A stretch of DNA of 64,000 bases from Sphingomonas sp. S2-65 (GCF_021513175.1 NZ_CP090953.1:3733931-3797930), one strand, 5' to 3'; positions 1 to 8,850 are shown, counted from the first letter of the stretch. Notes: generated by a model from the letters alone, not told the origin. A program made the numbers and translations.

Positions 1-96
1 GGCGCTCCGATCATCGCCGTCCTGGGCGTTGCCGCCGTTGTGGCCGGTGTCGTCGTGGTCGCGACCGAGAACGACGACGAGCCCGACAGCAACTAA
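1..96 (+). CDS. C-terminal end of a small membrane peptide (partial)
   Basis: The window opens inside an open frame that runs 31 codons to a TAA stop at 94-96. The visible part is one hydrophobic segment of Ala, Val and Ile (about residues 4-21 of the fragment) followed by a short acidic tail, ATENDDEPDSN. This matches the layout of the complete 73-residue protein at 44626-44847 (hydrophobic segment, then LADNDDDSDSN), so the two are probably paralogues. The start, and any signal peptide, lie outside the window. No function is known to me. The fragment is too short for a family assignment beyond that similarity. Confidence 0.6.
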   Translation, partial: GAPIIAVLGVAAVVAGVVVVATENDDEPDSN

Positions 97-110
97 GCTG
101 TAGGCTCGGC

Positions 111-196
111 TGGTACGGACGGCGGGACTCGAACCCGCACGCCCCGAAGGGCAGGGGATTTTAAGTCCCCGGCGTCTACCATTCCGCCACGTCCGC
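111..196 (-). tRNA. tRNA-Leu (anticodon UAA)
   Basis: On the minus strand a type II tRNA can be folded. The 7-bp acceptor stem begins GCGGACG and ends CGTCCGT with a G1-U72 pair. Discriminator A is followed by an encoded CCA at 111-113. The anticodon stem GGGGA/TCCCC encloses the loop CTTAAAA, giving anticodon UAA. There is an extra-long variable arm (CTGCCCTTCGGGGC region) and a T arm with GGTTCGAGTCC. The long variable arm together with the UAA anticodon identifies leucine. It reads UUA and UUG codons. I see no integrated element or duplicated 3' end near it. Confidence 0.95.
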
Positions 197-700
197 ACGC
201 GCGTACGGACAAGCGGATGACGGGGCTGTCGTCAAGCCAGTTGAATAGGGAAAGCCCGGCAAGGACGTCCTTGCCGGGCTTTTTCGTATGTGCGCGCGCA
301 GGGGTGATCGGCTTAGGCCGGCTCGCCGCGTTGGGGCGGGTGCGTTCGCATCCACGAACCGACAACGCCGGCGGATTGATCGGGGAGGCTCTTGCTCGGT
401 CTAAGGGTGCCTGCGCAGGACGGCGTCGCCAATAACTTCGCCTGCGCCCGAGCACGGCACGATGCGCATTCCGCTGCGTGGACGAGAGATCGGCGGCGTT
501 AGCGTGGTAAGCTGGCAGCTGGATTTGCACGGTGCATGGCACCGCTGCCTACGCTACGCGAATAAAGCTGAATGCGTGGACCCCCTGCATGAGCGTGGCC
601 GCTAGCCGCAGCTTCCCACGTCACAGCATCCGTCCGCTGATGTGAAATGAACGGTACTTGAGCCTCTGCCACTGTAGAGGCCGCCGTTTTCGGGAAGGTA
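197..700. other. Intergenic DNA between two tRNA genes, no gene seen
   Basis: About 500 bases with no convincing coding frame: open frames here are short, lack ribosome sites and resemble no family I know. The only clear structure is the perfect inverted repeat at 251-282 described separately. A TTGACG hexamer on the minus strand about 35 bases upstream of tRNA-Leu could be part of its promoter, but no good -10 accompanies it. Confidence 0.5.
251..286 (+). terminator. Strong intrinsic terminator
   Basis: A perfect 16-bp inverted repeat (core GCCCGGCAAGGAC / GTCCTTGCCGGGC) is followed on the plus strand by TTTTT at 279-284. The T run favours plus-strand transcripts, most simply the peptide gene ending at 96. 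Such a transcript would have to run antisense through tRNA-Leu. On the minus strand the stem could also stop read-through, but there is only a short T tract. Confidence 0.75.
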
Positions 701-776
701 TGGTGGAGCCGAGGGGGATCGAACCCCTGACCTCTGCAATGCCATTGCAGCGCTCTCCCAGCTGAGCTACGGCCCC
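701..776 (-). tRNA. tRNA-Ala (anticodon GGC)
   Basis: On the minus strand the acceptor GGGGCCG pairs with CGGCTCC and contains the G3-U70 pair that specifies alanine. Anticodon stem CTGCA/TGCAG encloses loop ATGGCAT, so the anticodon is GGC. The D arm has AGCTCAGCTGGGAGAGC and the T arm GGTTCGATCCC. Discriminator A is followed by CCA encoded at 701-703. Length is 76 bases including CCA. Confidence 0.96.
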
Positions 777-791
777 ACACCCCGGGAAGGC

Positions 792-853
792 GGCCCCTCT
801 AGAAGGGGCCTGCCGGGTTGGCAAGGGCACTTTTTGAATTTTGTGCCCTTGCC
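792..853 (-). terminator. Tandem hairpins downstream of the zinc-ribbon gene
   Basis: Two stem-loops separate the minus-strand gene ending at 861 from tRNA-Ala. A perfect 11-bp stem (GGCAAGGGCAC at 820-830 with GTGCCCTTGCC at 843-853) has an A/T-only loop. A second hairpin has 7-bp arms GGCCCCT/AGGGGCC at about 792-810. Neither has a classic T tract on the minus strand, so termination strength is uncertain. Confidence 0.5.
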
Positions 854-860
854 GGTATTT

Positions 861-1184
861 TTACTGCTCGTCTTCGTCCTTGACGGTCTCGACGCCCAGA
901 TCGTCGTCGCCGCCCAGATCGACGTCGTCGTCGGCCGAGGGCTCTTCGTCATCGGCGCCGATGTCCAGATCCTCGTCGCCAAGGTCGGAATCCTCCGCCT
1001 TGTTCTTCGCGGCATCCGTCTTCACCACTTCGAAGGGCAGCGGCTGCTTCGACTTCAGGATGGGCTCAGGCTCCCACGCGAACGAGCAGTTGATGCAGGT
1101 GACGGGCTCGTCCTTCTGCAGATCGTAGAACCGCGTTCCGCACTTCGGGCACGCGCGCTTGGTGCCCCATTCCGGCTTCACCAT
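861..1184 (-). CDS. TIGR02300 / FYDLN-type zinc-ribbon acidic protein
   Basis: A 107-residue protein with an N-terminal zinc ribbon (Cys12, Cys15, Cys30, Cys33, two CxxC knuckles) and the FYDL signature at 19-22. A short linker leads into a strongly acidic tail (about residues 63-107) of mostly Asp and Glu. This layout matches the alphaproteobacterial TIGR02300 family, whose role is unknown. A zinc ribbon with an acidic tail suggests contact with nucleic acid or a basic protein partner, which is inference. I chose the ATG at 1184 because an AGAGG ribosome site precedes it and the family consensus starts MVKPEWG. It is divergent from aroA with a 101-bp gap. Confidence 0.85.
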   Translation of the reverse strand: MVKPEWGTKRACPKCGTRFYDLQKDEPVTCINCSFAWEPEPILKSKQPLPFEVVKTDAAKNKAEDSDLGDEDLDIGADDEEPSADDDVDLGGDDDLGVETVKDEDEQ

Positions 1185-1285
1185 GTGTTGCCTCTTGCCT
1201 TTCGAATTTTCGTGATCTGGGGAGTCGAGCCCCAAAAGTGGTGGGCGCCTTGCCATGGCGCAAGGCGGCTGTCAAAGCCGCCGCG

Positions 1286-2620
1286 ATGTCGCATGCCGCT
1301 CCTCGACCCCTGTCCGTCTCCTCCCGCGGCCCCTTGCGCGGGGCGCTTACCGTTCCCGGCGACAAATCGATCAGCCACCGGGCGCTGATGTTTTCGGCGC
1401 TTGCGGTCGGCGAAAGCCGGATCAGCGGGTTGCTGGAAGGCGAGGACGTCCTCGCGACCGCCGCCGCGATGCGGGCGATGGGCGCGCGTATAGAGCGCGG
1501 CGAAGACGGTATTTGGCGCGTGCAGGGCGTTGGCGTCGGCGGACTGCTCCAGCCGGCCCAGGCACTGGACATGGGCAACTCCGGCACCTCCACGCGGCTG
1601 CTGATGGGACTGGTGTCGAGCCACGCGATCACCGCGACCTTCACCGGCGACGCATCGCTGTCCGCGCGGCCGATGGGCCGGGTTATCGAGCCGCTCTCGC
1701 ACATGGGCGCCGACATCCAGGCGAGCCCGGGCGGGCGTCTGCCGCTGATGGTGCGCGGGATGTGCCCGGCAGTGCCGATCACCTATACGTTGCCGGTCGC
1801 ATCGGCGCAGGTGAAGTCCGCGGTGCTGCTGGCCGGGCTCAACACGCAGGGGATCACTCGGGTCATCGAGCCAGTGCCTACCCGCGATCACAGCGAGCGC
1901 ATGCTGCGCGGCTTCGGTGCGGAAGTGACGGTTGAGGATAGCCCCGACGGCAAGATCATCTCGATCACCGGAGAGGCGGAGTTGAAACCGCAGACGATCG
2001 AGGTGCCGGGCGACCCCTCCTCAGCAGGCTTCTGGATGGTCGCGGCATCGATCGTACCGGGATCGAACATCGTGATCCGCAACGTCTGCATGAATCCGAC
2101 CCGGACCGGGCTGATCACGGCGCTCAAGCTGATGGGCGCGGACATCGTGCAAGTCGATGCGCGCGAAGTCGGCGGTGAGCCGGTTGCCGACCTGCGGGTT
2201 CGGCATGCCGCATTGAGCGCGATCGAAGTGCCGGCCGATCTCGCGCCCAGCATGATCGACGAATATCCCATCCTCTTCGTGGCGGCCGCCATGGCGCAGG
2301 GGCGGACTGTGGCCCGCGGCGCGCACGAACTGCGCGTCAAGGAGTCTGACCGGATCGCCGCCATGCGCGTGGCGCTGCAAGCGATAGGCGTAGCGACCGA
2401 GGAGTTCGAAGACGGCTTGGCGATCGAGGGATCGGGCGGTGCGCCATTGCCCGGCGGCGGCGCGGTCGCGTCGTTGCTCGATCACCGCATCGCGATGAGC
2501 ATGACGGTGGCCGGTCTCGCCGCGGCCAAGCCGATCGCGATAGACGATGTGAGCCCGGTCGCGACTAGCTACCCGGATTTCTTCCAAACGCTGGATGCGC
2601 TCACCGGAGGCGCGGAATGA
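1286..2620 (+). CDS. aroA: 3-phosphoshikimate 1-carboxyvinyltransferase (EPSP synthase)
   Basis: A 444-residue enzyme that joins shikimate-3-phosphate and phosphoenolpyruvate to form EPSP, the sixth shikimate pathway step. Visible motifs are PGDKSISHR at 24-32, [11 protein letters not shown] from 96, [10 protein letters not shown], the RVKESDR loop at 350-356 and DHRIAMS near the C-terminus. Overall it resembles the class II enzyme type best known from Agrobacterium CP4. However, the residue matching CP4 Ala100 is Gly, as in glyphosate-sensitive enzymes. The start at 1286 matches the family; an upstream in-frame ATG at 1238 would add 16 residues. It overlaps cmk by 4 nt, so the two are probably translated together. 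Confidence 0.97.
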   Translation: MSHAAPRPLSVSSRGPLRGALTVPGDKSISHRALMFSALAVGESRISGLLEGEDVLATAAAMRAMGARIERGEDGIWRVQGVGVGGLLQPAQALDMGNSGTSTRLLMGLVSSHAITATFTGDASLSARPMGRVIEPLSHMGADIQASPGGRLPLMVRGMCPAVPITYTLPVASAQVKSAVLLAGLNTQGITRVIEPVPTRDHSERMLRGFGAEVTVEDSPDGKIISITGEAELKPQTIEVPGDPSSAGFWMVAASIVPGSNIVIRNVCMNPTRTGLITALKLMGADIVQVDAREVGGEPVADLRVRHAALSAIEVPADLAPSMIDEYPILFVAAAMAQGRTVARGAHELRVKESDRIAAMRVALQAIGVATEEFEDGLAIEGSGGAPLPGGGAVASLLDHRIAMSMTVAGLAAAKPIAIDDVSPVATSYPDFFQTLDALTGGAE

Positions 2621-3255
2621 CCGGCATGATCATCGCCGTCGATGGACCCGCTGCTTCGGGCAAGGGGACCATCGCACGCGCGCTGGCCCGCCATTACGGG
2701 TTGCCGCACCTGGACACCGGCCTGCTTTACCGGGCGGTGGCGGCAACAGTGCTCCGCGCACAACTGGATCCCGCCGTGGAAGCCGACGCGGTGCTATCCT
2801 GCGGGTTCGAGGATTCGTTGCTCGCCGATCCATGGCTACGCACCGACGATGTCGGTAAGGTCGCCTCGGTCGTATCGGCGAATCCGCTGGTCCGTGCCGC
2901 CTTGCTGCAGCGGCAAAAGGCGTTCGCGCAACAGCCGGGCGGCGCGGTTCTCGACGGGCGCGACATCGGCACGGTAATCGCGCCGGATGCGGATGCGAAG
3001 CTGTTCGTGAAAGCCACGCCCACCATCCGCGCCCAGCGCCGCCACTTGGAGCTGCGCAGGGCAGGGCAGGATCCAAGCCTGGACAAGGTATTGGCCGACA
3101 TCCGCGCCCGCGACGAACGCGACTCCAGGCGCAGCGACGCGCCGATGGTCGCCGCTGCCGATGCCGCCCTCCTCGACACGAGCTTCCTTTCCATCGACGC
3201 TGCCGTTCAAAAGGCGATCGAGTTGGTCGAGTCGCGGCGCAGCGCTTCCACCTGA
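2617..3255 (+). CDS. cmk: Cytidylate kinase
   Basis: A 212-residue cytosolic kinase that phosphorylates CMP and dCMP from ATP. The P-loop GPAASGKGT lies at residues 10-18. The CMP-binding region includes [11 protein letters not shown] and [10 protein letters not shown], and the lid has [10 protein letters not shown]. Length is normal for bacterial CMP kinases. The start codon overlaps the aroA stop (ATGA); an ATG three codons later is also possible. aroA-cmk-rpsA is a widespread gene order, and rpsA follows here after a 276-bp gap. Confidence 0.96.
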   Translation: MTGMIIAVDGPAASGKGTIARALARHYGLPHLDTGLLYRAVAATVLRAQLDPAVEADAVLSCGFEDSLLADPWLRTDDVGKVASVVSANPLVRAALLQRQKAFAQQPGGAVLDGRDIGTVIAPDADAKLFVKATPTIRAQRRHLELRRAGQDPSLDKVLADIRARDERDSRRSDAPMVAAADAALLDTSFLSIDAAVQKAIELVESRRSAST

Positions 3256-3531
3256 GCGGCGGCGAGAGCGGGCAAGCGGCGCCTGCTTCTCCTTGCGAAA
3301 AGCACGGGATTGGCATAAAGGCAGCGCGTCCAGCGAGTACATGCTCGCGGAGGAAGGCGCGGAGAGGTGACTCTCACGCGCCGTTTTCGCATTAGAACCG
3401 CGTCTGTTCCTCTGCTTGCAAGCGCCCGGTGGATGCCGCGACCGGCATGAGGCCGCCGTGGCAATTCTGGCCTCCAAGACCGCCGGATACAACCGGCCGG
3501 CCGGAAAAACGTAAGACAGGAACTCTATTCA
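3256..3531. other. cmk-rpsA intergenic region / rpsA leader
   Basis: 276 bases without a supported gene. The stretch just before rpsA contains GC-rich inverted repeats around 3472-3505 (CCGCCGG and CCGGCCGGCCGG blocks) and an AGGAA ribosome site about 12 bases before the start at 3532. In other bacteria the rpsA leader is a target of S1 autoregulation, so a structured leader is plausible. I cannot define one from sequence alone. Confidence 0.4.
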
Positions 3532-5244
3532 ATGGCTACTGCGCCAAACCCGACCCGCGACGATTTCGCGGCAATGCTGGACGAGACCTTCGGCGCGGCG
3601 GACGGCTTTGAAGGCCGCGTCGTGATCGGTACGGTCACCGGCATCGAAAACGATCTGGCCGTCATCGACGTCGGCCTCAAGTCCGAAGGCCGCGTGCCGC
3701 TGCGTGAATTCGCTGCGCCGGGCCAGAAGGCAGAGCTCAAGGTCGGCGACGAAGTCGAAGTTTACGTCGACCGCGTCGAGAACGCGAACGGCGAAGCGAT
3801 GCTCAGCCGCGACCGCGCCCGCCGCGAAGCCGCCTGGGACAAGCTCGAAACCGAATTCGCCAGCACCGCCCGCGTCGAAGGCGTGATCTTCGGCCGCGTA
3901 AAGGGTGGCTTCACTGTCGATCTGTCTGGCGCCGTGGCGTTCCTGCCGGGTTCGCAGGTTGATATCCGTCCGGTGCGCGACGTGACCCCGCTGATGGACA
4001 TCCCGCAGCCTTTCCAGATCCTCAAGATGGACCGCAAGCGCGGCAACATCGTCGTTTCGCGTCGCGCGGTTCTGGAAGAAACCCGCGCCGAGCAGCGTTC
4101 GGGCCTGATCCAGTCGCTGGCCGAGGGCCAGGTGATCGACGGCGTCGTCAAGAACATCACCGATTACGGCGCGTTCGTTGACCTGGGTGGCATCGACGGC
4201 CTGCTCCACGTCACCGATCTGAGCTACAAGCGCGTCAACCACCCGAGCGAAGTGCTCGAGATCGGCCAGACGGTGAAGGTGCAGATCATCCGCATCAACC
4301 GCGACACGCAGCGCATCTCGCTCGGCATGAAGCAGCTCGAGAGCGATCCGTGGGAAGGCGCCGGCGCCAAGTACCCGGTGGGCGCACGCGTCTCCGGTCG
4401 CGTCACCAACATCACCGAATATGGTGCGTTCGTCGAACTGGAAGCCGGCATCGAAGGCCTGGTCCACGTTTCGGAAATGTCCTGGACCAAGAAGAACGTC
4501 CATCCGGGCAAGATCGTCTCGACTTCACAGGAAGTGGACGTGGTCATCCTCGAGGTCGATCAGGAAAAGCGCCGCATTTCGCTCGGCCTCAAGCAGGCTC
4601 AGGCCAATCCGTGGGATGCCTTCGCGGCAGCTCATCCGGTCGGTTCGACGGTCGAGGGCGAAGTCAAGAACGCCACCGAGTTCGGCCTGTTCATCGGCCT
4701 GGACAACGACGTCGACGGCATGGTCCACATGTCCGACATCGCTTGGGGCATTTCGGGTGAAGACGCGCTCAACCTGCACCGCAAGGGCGAGACCGTTCAG
4801 GCCGTCGTTCTAGCGATCGAGCCCGACAAGGAGCGCATCAGCCTTGGCATGAAGCAGCTGGAGCGCGGCGGTCCGTCGGCAGCAACGGCAGCCGGTGCGG
4901 GTGACCGCCTCAACAAGAACCAGGTCGTGACCGTGACCGTTCTGGAAGTCCGCGATGCGGGTCTGGAAGTTCAGGTCGGTGATGATGGCGCCACCGGCTT
5001 CATCAAGCGCACCGATCTGGGCCGCGACCGCGACGAGCAGCGTCCGGAGCGTTTCCAGGTCGCGCAGAAGTTCGATGCCATGGTCACCGGCTTCGATCGT
5101 TCGAAGAAGCCGACCTTCTCGGTCAAGGCGATGCAGATCGCCGAAGAGAAGCAGGCCGTTCAGCAGTACGGTTCGTCCGATTCGGGCGCATCGCTGGGCG
5201 ATATTCTCGGCGAGGCCCTCAAGGCCCGCAACGAAAAGGCGTAA
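3532..5244 (+). CDS. rpsA: 30S ribosomal protein S1
   Basis: A 570-residue protein made of six S1 (OB-fold) RNA-binding domains. Recurring cores such as ITDYGAFVDLGGIDGLLHV and ITEYGAFVELEAGIEGLVHV mark the repeats, each ending in a version of RISLGMKQL. The first two domains normally dock the protein to the 30S subunit via S2. The remaining domains bind mRNA and help initiate translation of structured messages. Length fits the alphaproteobacterial S1 family (about 560-570). It follows cmk, as in many proteobacteria, and is followed by a strong terminator. Confidence 0.98.
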   Translation: MATAPNPTRDDFAAMLDETFGAADGFEGRVVIGTVTGIENDLAVIDVGLKSEGRVPLREFAAPGQKAELKVGDEVEVYVDRVENANGEAMLSRDRARREAAWDKLETEFASTARVEGVIFGRVKGGFTVDLSGAVAFLPGSQVDIRPVRDVTPLMDIPQPFQILKMDRKRGNIVVSRRAVLEETRAEQRSGLIQSLAEGQVIDGVVKNITDYGAFVDLGGIDGLLHVTDLSYKRVNHPSEVLEIGQTVKVQIIRINRDTQRISLGMKQLESDPWEGAGAKYPVGARVSGRVTNITEYGAFVELEAGIEGLVHVSEMSWTKKNVHPGKIVSTSQEVDVVILEVDQEKRRISLGLKQAQANPWDAFAAAHPVGSTVEGEVKNATEFGLFIGLDNDVDGMVHMSDIAWGISGEDALNLHRKGETVQAVVLAIEPDKERISLGMKQLERGGPSAATAAGAGDRLNKNQVVTVTVLEVRDAGLEVQVGDDGATGFIKRTDLGRDRDEQRPERFQVAQKFDAMVTGFDRSKKPTFSVKAMQIAEEKQAVQQYGSSDSGASLGDILGEALKARNEKA

Positions 5245-5251
5245 GCCGATC

Positions 5252-5285
5252 AAGGGGAGTGGCCATGGCCGCTCCCCTTTTTACT
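5252..5285 (+). terminator. rpsA intrinsic terminator
   Basis: The stem GGGGAGTGGC / GCCGCTCCCC (one G-T wobble) encloses a CATG loop and is followed by TTTTT at 5278-5282. It lies 7 bases after the rpsA stop. Confidence 0.85.
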
Positions 5286-5397
5286 CCAGAATATTCATTG
5301 ATTCGTACATGTTCGGGTTGATGATCAGCGCGGCCCGGGGCTAAGGATAGGGCGTGCGTTGGCTGGCTACTTGCCGCGCACCATGGGAGAAATGCGG

Positions 5398-5679
5398 ATG
5401 ATCCGATCGGAACTGGTCCGGATGCTTGTCGAAGAAAATCCGGGCCTTTCGGTCCGTGAAGTCGAGAAGGTCGTGACGGTGTTTTTCGATGAGATCGTTC
5501 GCCGCTTGAGCGAGGATGGTCGGGTCGAGCTTCGTGGCTTCGGCGCTTTCTCCACCCGCGCACGCGATGCCCGAACGGGCAGAAACCCACGCACCGGTGA
5601 GTCCGTGGATGTCGATGCCAAGCGTGTTCCGTACTTCAAGCCCGGCAAGGAAATGCGAGTCCGCCTGAACGTCTCGTAG
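5398..5679 (+). CDS. ihfB: Integration host factor subunit beta
   Basis: A 93-residue HU/IHF-family DNA-bending protein that pairs with IHF alpha. The arm and saddle region are visible: [20 protein letters not shown] followed by NPRTGESV and [11 protein letters not shown]. The N-terminal part is the usual helical dimerisation segment ([16 protein letters not shown]). The start is fixed by the GGGAGA ribosome site at 5385-5390: it is 7 bases from the ATG at 5398 but only 1 base from the ATG at 5392. It follows rpsA, the usual proteobacterial neighbour. Confidence 0.94.
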   Translation: MIRSELVRMLVEENPGLSVREVEKVVTVFFDEIVRRLSEDGRVELRGFGAFSTRARDARTGRNPRTGESVDVDAKRVPYFKPGKEMRVRLNVS

Positions 5680-5901
5680 CCGGCGCCGCTGCCATGTCCT
5701 GGCAGGTCTGAATCTCTCAGGATGGTGCGAGTGTCGCGTTGGCTCGACGCGCTTTGACAAGACGACGCTCGCGTAAAGCCGGAAAGCGGCCGATCTCGCG
5801 CGTGTTCTAAGCCTGTGGCTGTAGAACCCTTGGGGTTGCGCGTAGCCCTTCCCCTCCAATATGCCGGTAACAGCGGGCAGCAAGCCTTGCGGGGGAGAGG
5901 C

Positions 5902-6909
5902 ATGTCCGGACGTCCGACGATCAAGGAAGTATCGAAGATCGCGGGGGTCTCGTTCAAGACCGTGTCGCGGGTTCTCAACAACGAGAAGCATGTCAGCGAA
6001 GAGACGCGCCGCCGAGTGGAGGAGGTCGTCGCCAGGCTCAATTTCCGCCCCAGTCAGGCGGCGCGAATGCTAGCGGGCCGGCGCTCCTTCCAGGTGGCGC
6101 TGCTCTACGACAATCCTAGTCCTTATTATGTCTATCACATCCAGGCCGGGGCCCAGCAGCGTTGCACCGAGCTTGGATATCGCCTGCTTCTCCAGCCGAT
6201 CGACAGTCAGTCGGCCGATCTGGTGCCGAACGTCATGGCCCTGATCGACGAGGCGCATCTGGACGGGCTTATCTTGTCGCCGCCGGTGACCGAAGTGGCT
6301 GCGCTTCTCGACGCGCTTGATGCTCGGGGGCTGCCTTATGTCCGAATCGCTCCAGGCATCCGCAAAGGCGCGGGAATGGCCACCACCATGGACGACATAG
6401 CGGCGGCGCGTGAAGTCACTCGTCATCTGATCGGATTGGGTCACCGCGCGATCGCCTTCATCCCCGGTCCCGAAAGCCATGTCTCGTCGAAGGATCGCCT
6501 TGAGGGTTATCGTGCCGAGCTGGAATCCGGCGGCATCGCCTTCGATCCTGCGCTCGTCGTCGCGGGCGACTACAGCTTTACCTCGGGAGGCGAAGCTGCC
6601 CGCCGTCTGCTCGCCCGCAACCGGCGGCCGACGGCTATCTTCGCCGGCAACGACGACATGGCAGCCGGTGCCCTTGCCGTCGCGCATGAACTCGACATAG
6701 CGGTGCCGGACCAGCTCTCCATCGCCGGCTTCGACGATAGTGATCTGGCCAAAGCAGTCTGGCCGCCGCTGACCACACTGCGTCAGCCGGTTCGCGAGCT
6801 GGCTTGGGCCGCCGCAGACCTCATGCTGGGGGAGAACGCCGCCGAACCTCAACTGGTGTTGGAGCACCAGCTGATGGTGCGGGCCAGTACCGGTCGTCGG
6901 ATAATATAA
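5902..6909 (+). CDS. LacI-family transcriptional regulator
   Basis: A 335-residue repressor. The N-terminal helix-turn-helix (PTIKEVSKIAGVSFKTVSRV, about residues 5-24) is followed by the hinge helix (RPSQAARMLAGRR) and a periplasmic-binding-protein-like sugar sensor. Sensor landmarks include LLYDNPSPYY, LILSPPV, FAGNDDMAAGAL and SIAGFDDSDLA. The start has a strong GGGGGAGAGG site. The effector cannot be read from sequence. Members of this branch in sphingomonads often control sugar uptake via TonB receptors, but no sugar gene lies beside it here. The downstream stretch 6910-7278 may hold its operator. Confidence 0.9.
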   Translation: MSGRPTIKEVSKIAGVSFKTVSRVLNNEKHVSEETRRRVEEVVARLNFRPSQAARMLAGRRSFQVALLYDNPSPYYVYHIQAGAQQRCTELGYRLLLQPIDSQSADLVPNVMALIDEAHLDGLILSPPVTEVAALLDALDARGLPYVRIAPGIRKGAGMATTMDDIAAAREVTRHLIGLGHRAIAFIPGPESHVSSKDRLEGYRAELESGGIAFDPALVVAGDYSFTSGGEAARRLLARNRRPTAIFAGNDDMAAGALAVAHELDIAVPDQLSIAGFDDSDLAKAVWPPLTTLRQPVRELAWAAADLMLGENAAEPQLVLEHQLMVRASTGRRII

Positions 6910-7278
6910 ATCGGACGGAGCGTGCGCTAACCCGTTGCTACTGTAGCATTTCCGTCACAACCTGACGCAAAGCACAGGATGGAGCGGGTTCGTGAACACG
7001 TGTGATTGACCGCCACCAGGCGGGAGCCTAGCGTCTCGCCAAGTCCAAACATATGGACAAGAGGCAGGGAGGATGTCTCCGCAGCAGCCGCCGGACCGAA
7101 CGGGTTCGGCGGCTGGCGTTGCCAACAGGGGCAATCTTTCCGTAACCGCTCCTGACAGCGTTGTCAACTCTCCGGCTCTTCCAGCACGTTTCTGGGACCG
7201 CGCAGCTGTTCCGAAGCTGGACACGGATGTTGATTTCAGCAGTGGCCAAAATCGTAAACAAAACGTTAACTGCACGTC
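6910..7278. other. Unassigned leader-like region after the LacI gene
   Basis: 369 bases without a supported gene. Three things stand out. There is a palindrome ACACGTGT at 6996-7003. A very good ribosome site (AGGGAGG) lies directly before an ATG at 7073. Just inside that frame is an imperfect 11-bp hairpin (GCCGCCGGACC / GGTTCGGCGGC, about 7087-7112). The ATG opens a 73-codon frame to 7294, but its codon third positions are not GC-biased as real genes here are. It may be the remnant of a deleted LacI-controlled gene or a regulatory leader. Confidence 0.35.
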
Positions 7279-7446
7279 ATGCAGCGTCGTTTGATCATCG
7301 AGGGTCACCCCCGTCGCAACCTCTTCCGCACCCATGTCCACCGCGTGGTCATGCGTGAGCGGCGCGCTCGCGATGATGGCGATGTGAAGCTCTTTGCCTT
7401 GAGCTTCAGCGCCTTCTTCGTCTGCTTCTACACGTTCCTGCTTTAG
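7279..7446 (+). CDS. Small protein with C-terminal membrane segment (55 aa)
   Basis: A short frame starting at ATG 7279 encodes 55 residues. The N-terminal part is very basic (MQRRLIIEGHPRRNLFRTHV, then RVVMRERRARDDGD). The last 18 residues, KLFALSFSAFFVCFYTFL and on, form one hydrophobic segment ending at the stop. This suggests a tail-anchored inner-membrane micropeptide with its basic domain in the cytoplasm. Its stop overlaps the stop of the convergent MFS gene by 4 nt. No strong ribosome site is visible. I know no function. The charge pattern and its exact fit against the neighbour argue that it is a real gene. Confidence 0.55.
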   Translation: MQRRLIIEGHPRRNLFRTHVHRVVMRERRARDDGDVKLFALSFSAFFVCFYTFLL

Positions 7447-8735
7447 GGAATCACGTCCGGGCCATGCGGCGCATGCTCCGCCTGACGTAGCCGCCACGCG
7501 CACCATGCCGAGGCCAGGCACAAGGCGACGACCACCCACATGCAGTCGGCAACGCTGACGCCCGGGATATTGGTGATGCCGAAGATGCCGACCGATCCGA
7601 TCACCATTGCGCCCGAATTCACGATGTTGTTCGCCGCCACCGTTCGCGCGGTCTGCGACTTCTCCACGGTGGTGGTCAGGAAGGCATAAAGCGGCACCAC
7701 GAACATGCCGCCGGTGATCGCGATCATCCCTAGGTCGACCAGCACGTGCCACGCTGCCGGGTGCGCGATGAAGTCGGCGGTCTTCAGCAGCGGGCCGTCG
7801 CTCACCGGCCAGAAGCGTGCGGCGAAGTGGAAGTCTACAACGAATGCCGCCATCGCCAGCACCGACGCCACCGCGTATTTCGCCGAAACCTCGCCCTTCA
7901 ACAGCCGGTTGATGATCACCGATCCGACCGCGATCCCGACCGAGAAGATGCCCAGGAAAACGCTCGCCACATCCTTCTGGGCATGGAACACATTCTTGAC
8001 CAAGGGCGGGAACAGCACGCCAAGCACTGCGGCGATCGTCCAGAATACGCTGATCGCGATGATCGCCAGGTACAGCCGGCGGATGTGCATCGTCGCGGCG
8101 ATCAGCCGGTAGGACGAGCGGAAGATGTTGAAGTCGATCTTCAGCGTCGTCAGCGGCGGGGCGGCGGGAATCTTGAGCGACGCCAACCAGCCGATGCACG
8201 CTACGCCGATCACCGCGACTGCTGCGAAGGTCGGGCTGATCAACCCGCCTGCGATCGTGCCGAACAGGATAGCGATATAGGTCCCGGCCTCGACCAGCCC
8301 GGTTCCGCCCAGTACTTCGTCTTCGGCCATGTGCTGCGGGATGATCGCGTATTTGATCGGCCCGAAAAAGGTCGAGTGGATGCCCATCCCCACCAGCGCG
8401 ACCAGCATCAACGGCAGGCTCTTCAAGAAGATGCCCGCGGCGCCGACCAGCATGATGCCGACCTCGGCGGCCTTGATGATCCGCATGATCCGGGCCTTGT
8501 CGTAGCTGTCCGCCAGCTGACCGGCGAGCGCGGAGAACAGGAAGAAGGGCAGGATGAAGATGCCCGTCGCGATCGCGCTGAACCGCGTCTCCTCCTCCAC
8601 CGAGTTGAAGATTTGATAGGTCGCGAAGAAGATCATCGCGTTCTTGAAGAGGTTGTCGTTGAACGCCCCCAGGAACTGCGTCACGAACAGGGGGAGGAAG
8701 CGGCGCTCCTTCATCAGCCCGAGCGCACCGATCAT
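7443..8735 (-). CDS. MFS transporter, LplT-like
   Basis: A 430-residue carrier with about twelve membrane segments. The N-terminus (PLFVTQFLGAFNDNLFKNAM) and the loop GQLADSYDKARIMR are typical of the LplT branch of the major facilitator superfamily. That branch flips lysophospholipids and is often fused to acyltransferases. Here the carrier stands alone, so a lysophospholipid substrate is inferred. I took ATG 8735 (MIGALGLMKERRF); upstream in-frame sequence is Pro/Gly-rich and atypical. It is divergent from pgsA, a phospholipid synthesis gene, across 115 bp, which suits a role in membrane lipid handling. Confidence 0.8.
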   Translation of the reverse strand: MIGALGLMKERRFLPLFVTQFLGAFNDNLFKNAMIFFATYQIFNSVEEETRFSAIATGIFILPFFLFSALAGQLADSYDKARIMRIIKAAEVGIMLVGAAGIFLKSLPLMLVALVGMGIHSTFFGPIKYAIIPQHMAEDEVLGGTGLVEAGTYIAILFGTIAGGLISPTFAAVAVIGVACIGWLASLKIPAAPPLTTLKIDFNIFRSSYRLIAATMHIRRLYLAIIAISVFWTIAAVLGVLFPPLVKNVFHAQKDVASVFLGIFSVGIAVGSVIINRLLKGEVSAKYAVASVLAMAAFVVDFHFAARFWPVSDGPLLKTADFIAHPAAWHVLVDLGMIAITGGMFVVPLYAFLTTTVEKSQTARTVAANNIVNSGAMVIGSVGIFGITNIPGVSVADCMWVVVALCLASAWCAWRLRQAEHAPHGPDVIP

Positions 8736-8850
8736 GCCGTACTTGCTCCACAGCGGCGGCGTTCCGCCCGACCCGGCAGCGCATACCGGCCCCCCGGCGC
8801 CGCAGCAACGCTTATTCCGCTCAGGCCCCGGCGGTGTTAGAGCGACGCTC

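Noticed and set aside
97..700. An integrated element or att site at the tRNA genes
   Set aside because: No integrase, no duplicated tRNA 3' end and no composition change were seen.
4100..4900. Direct repeats resembling tandem duplication in rpsA
   Set aside because: They are the normal S1 domain repeats of ribosomal protein S1.
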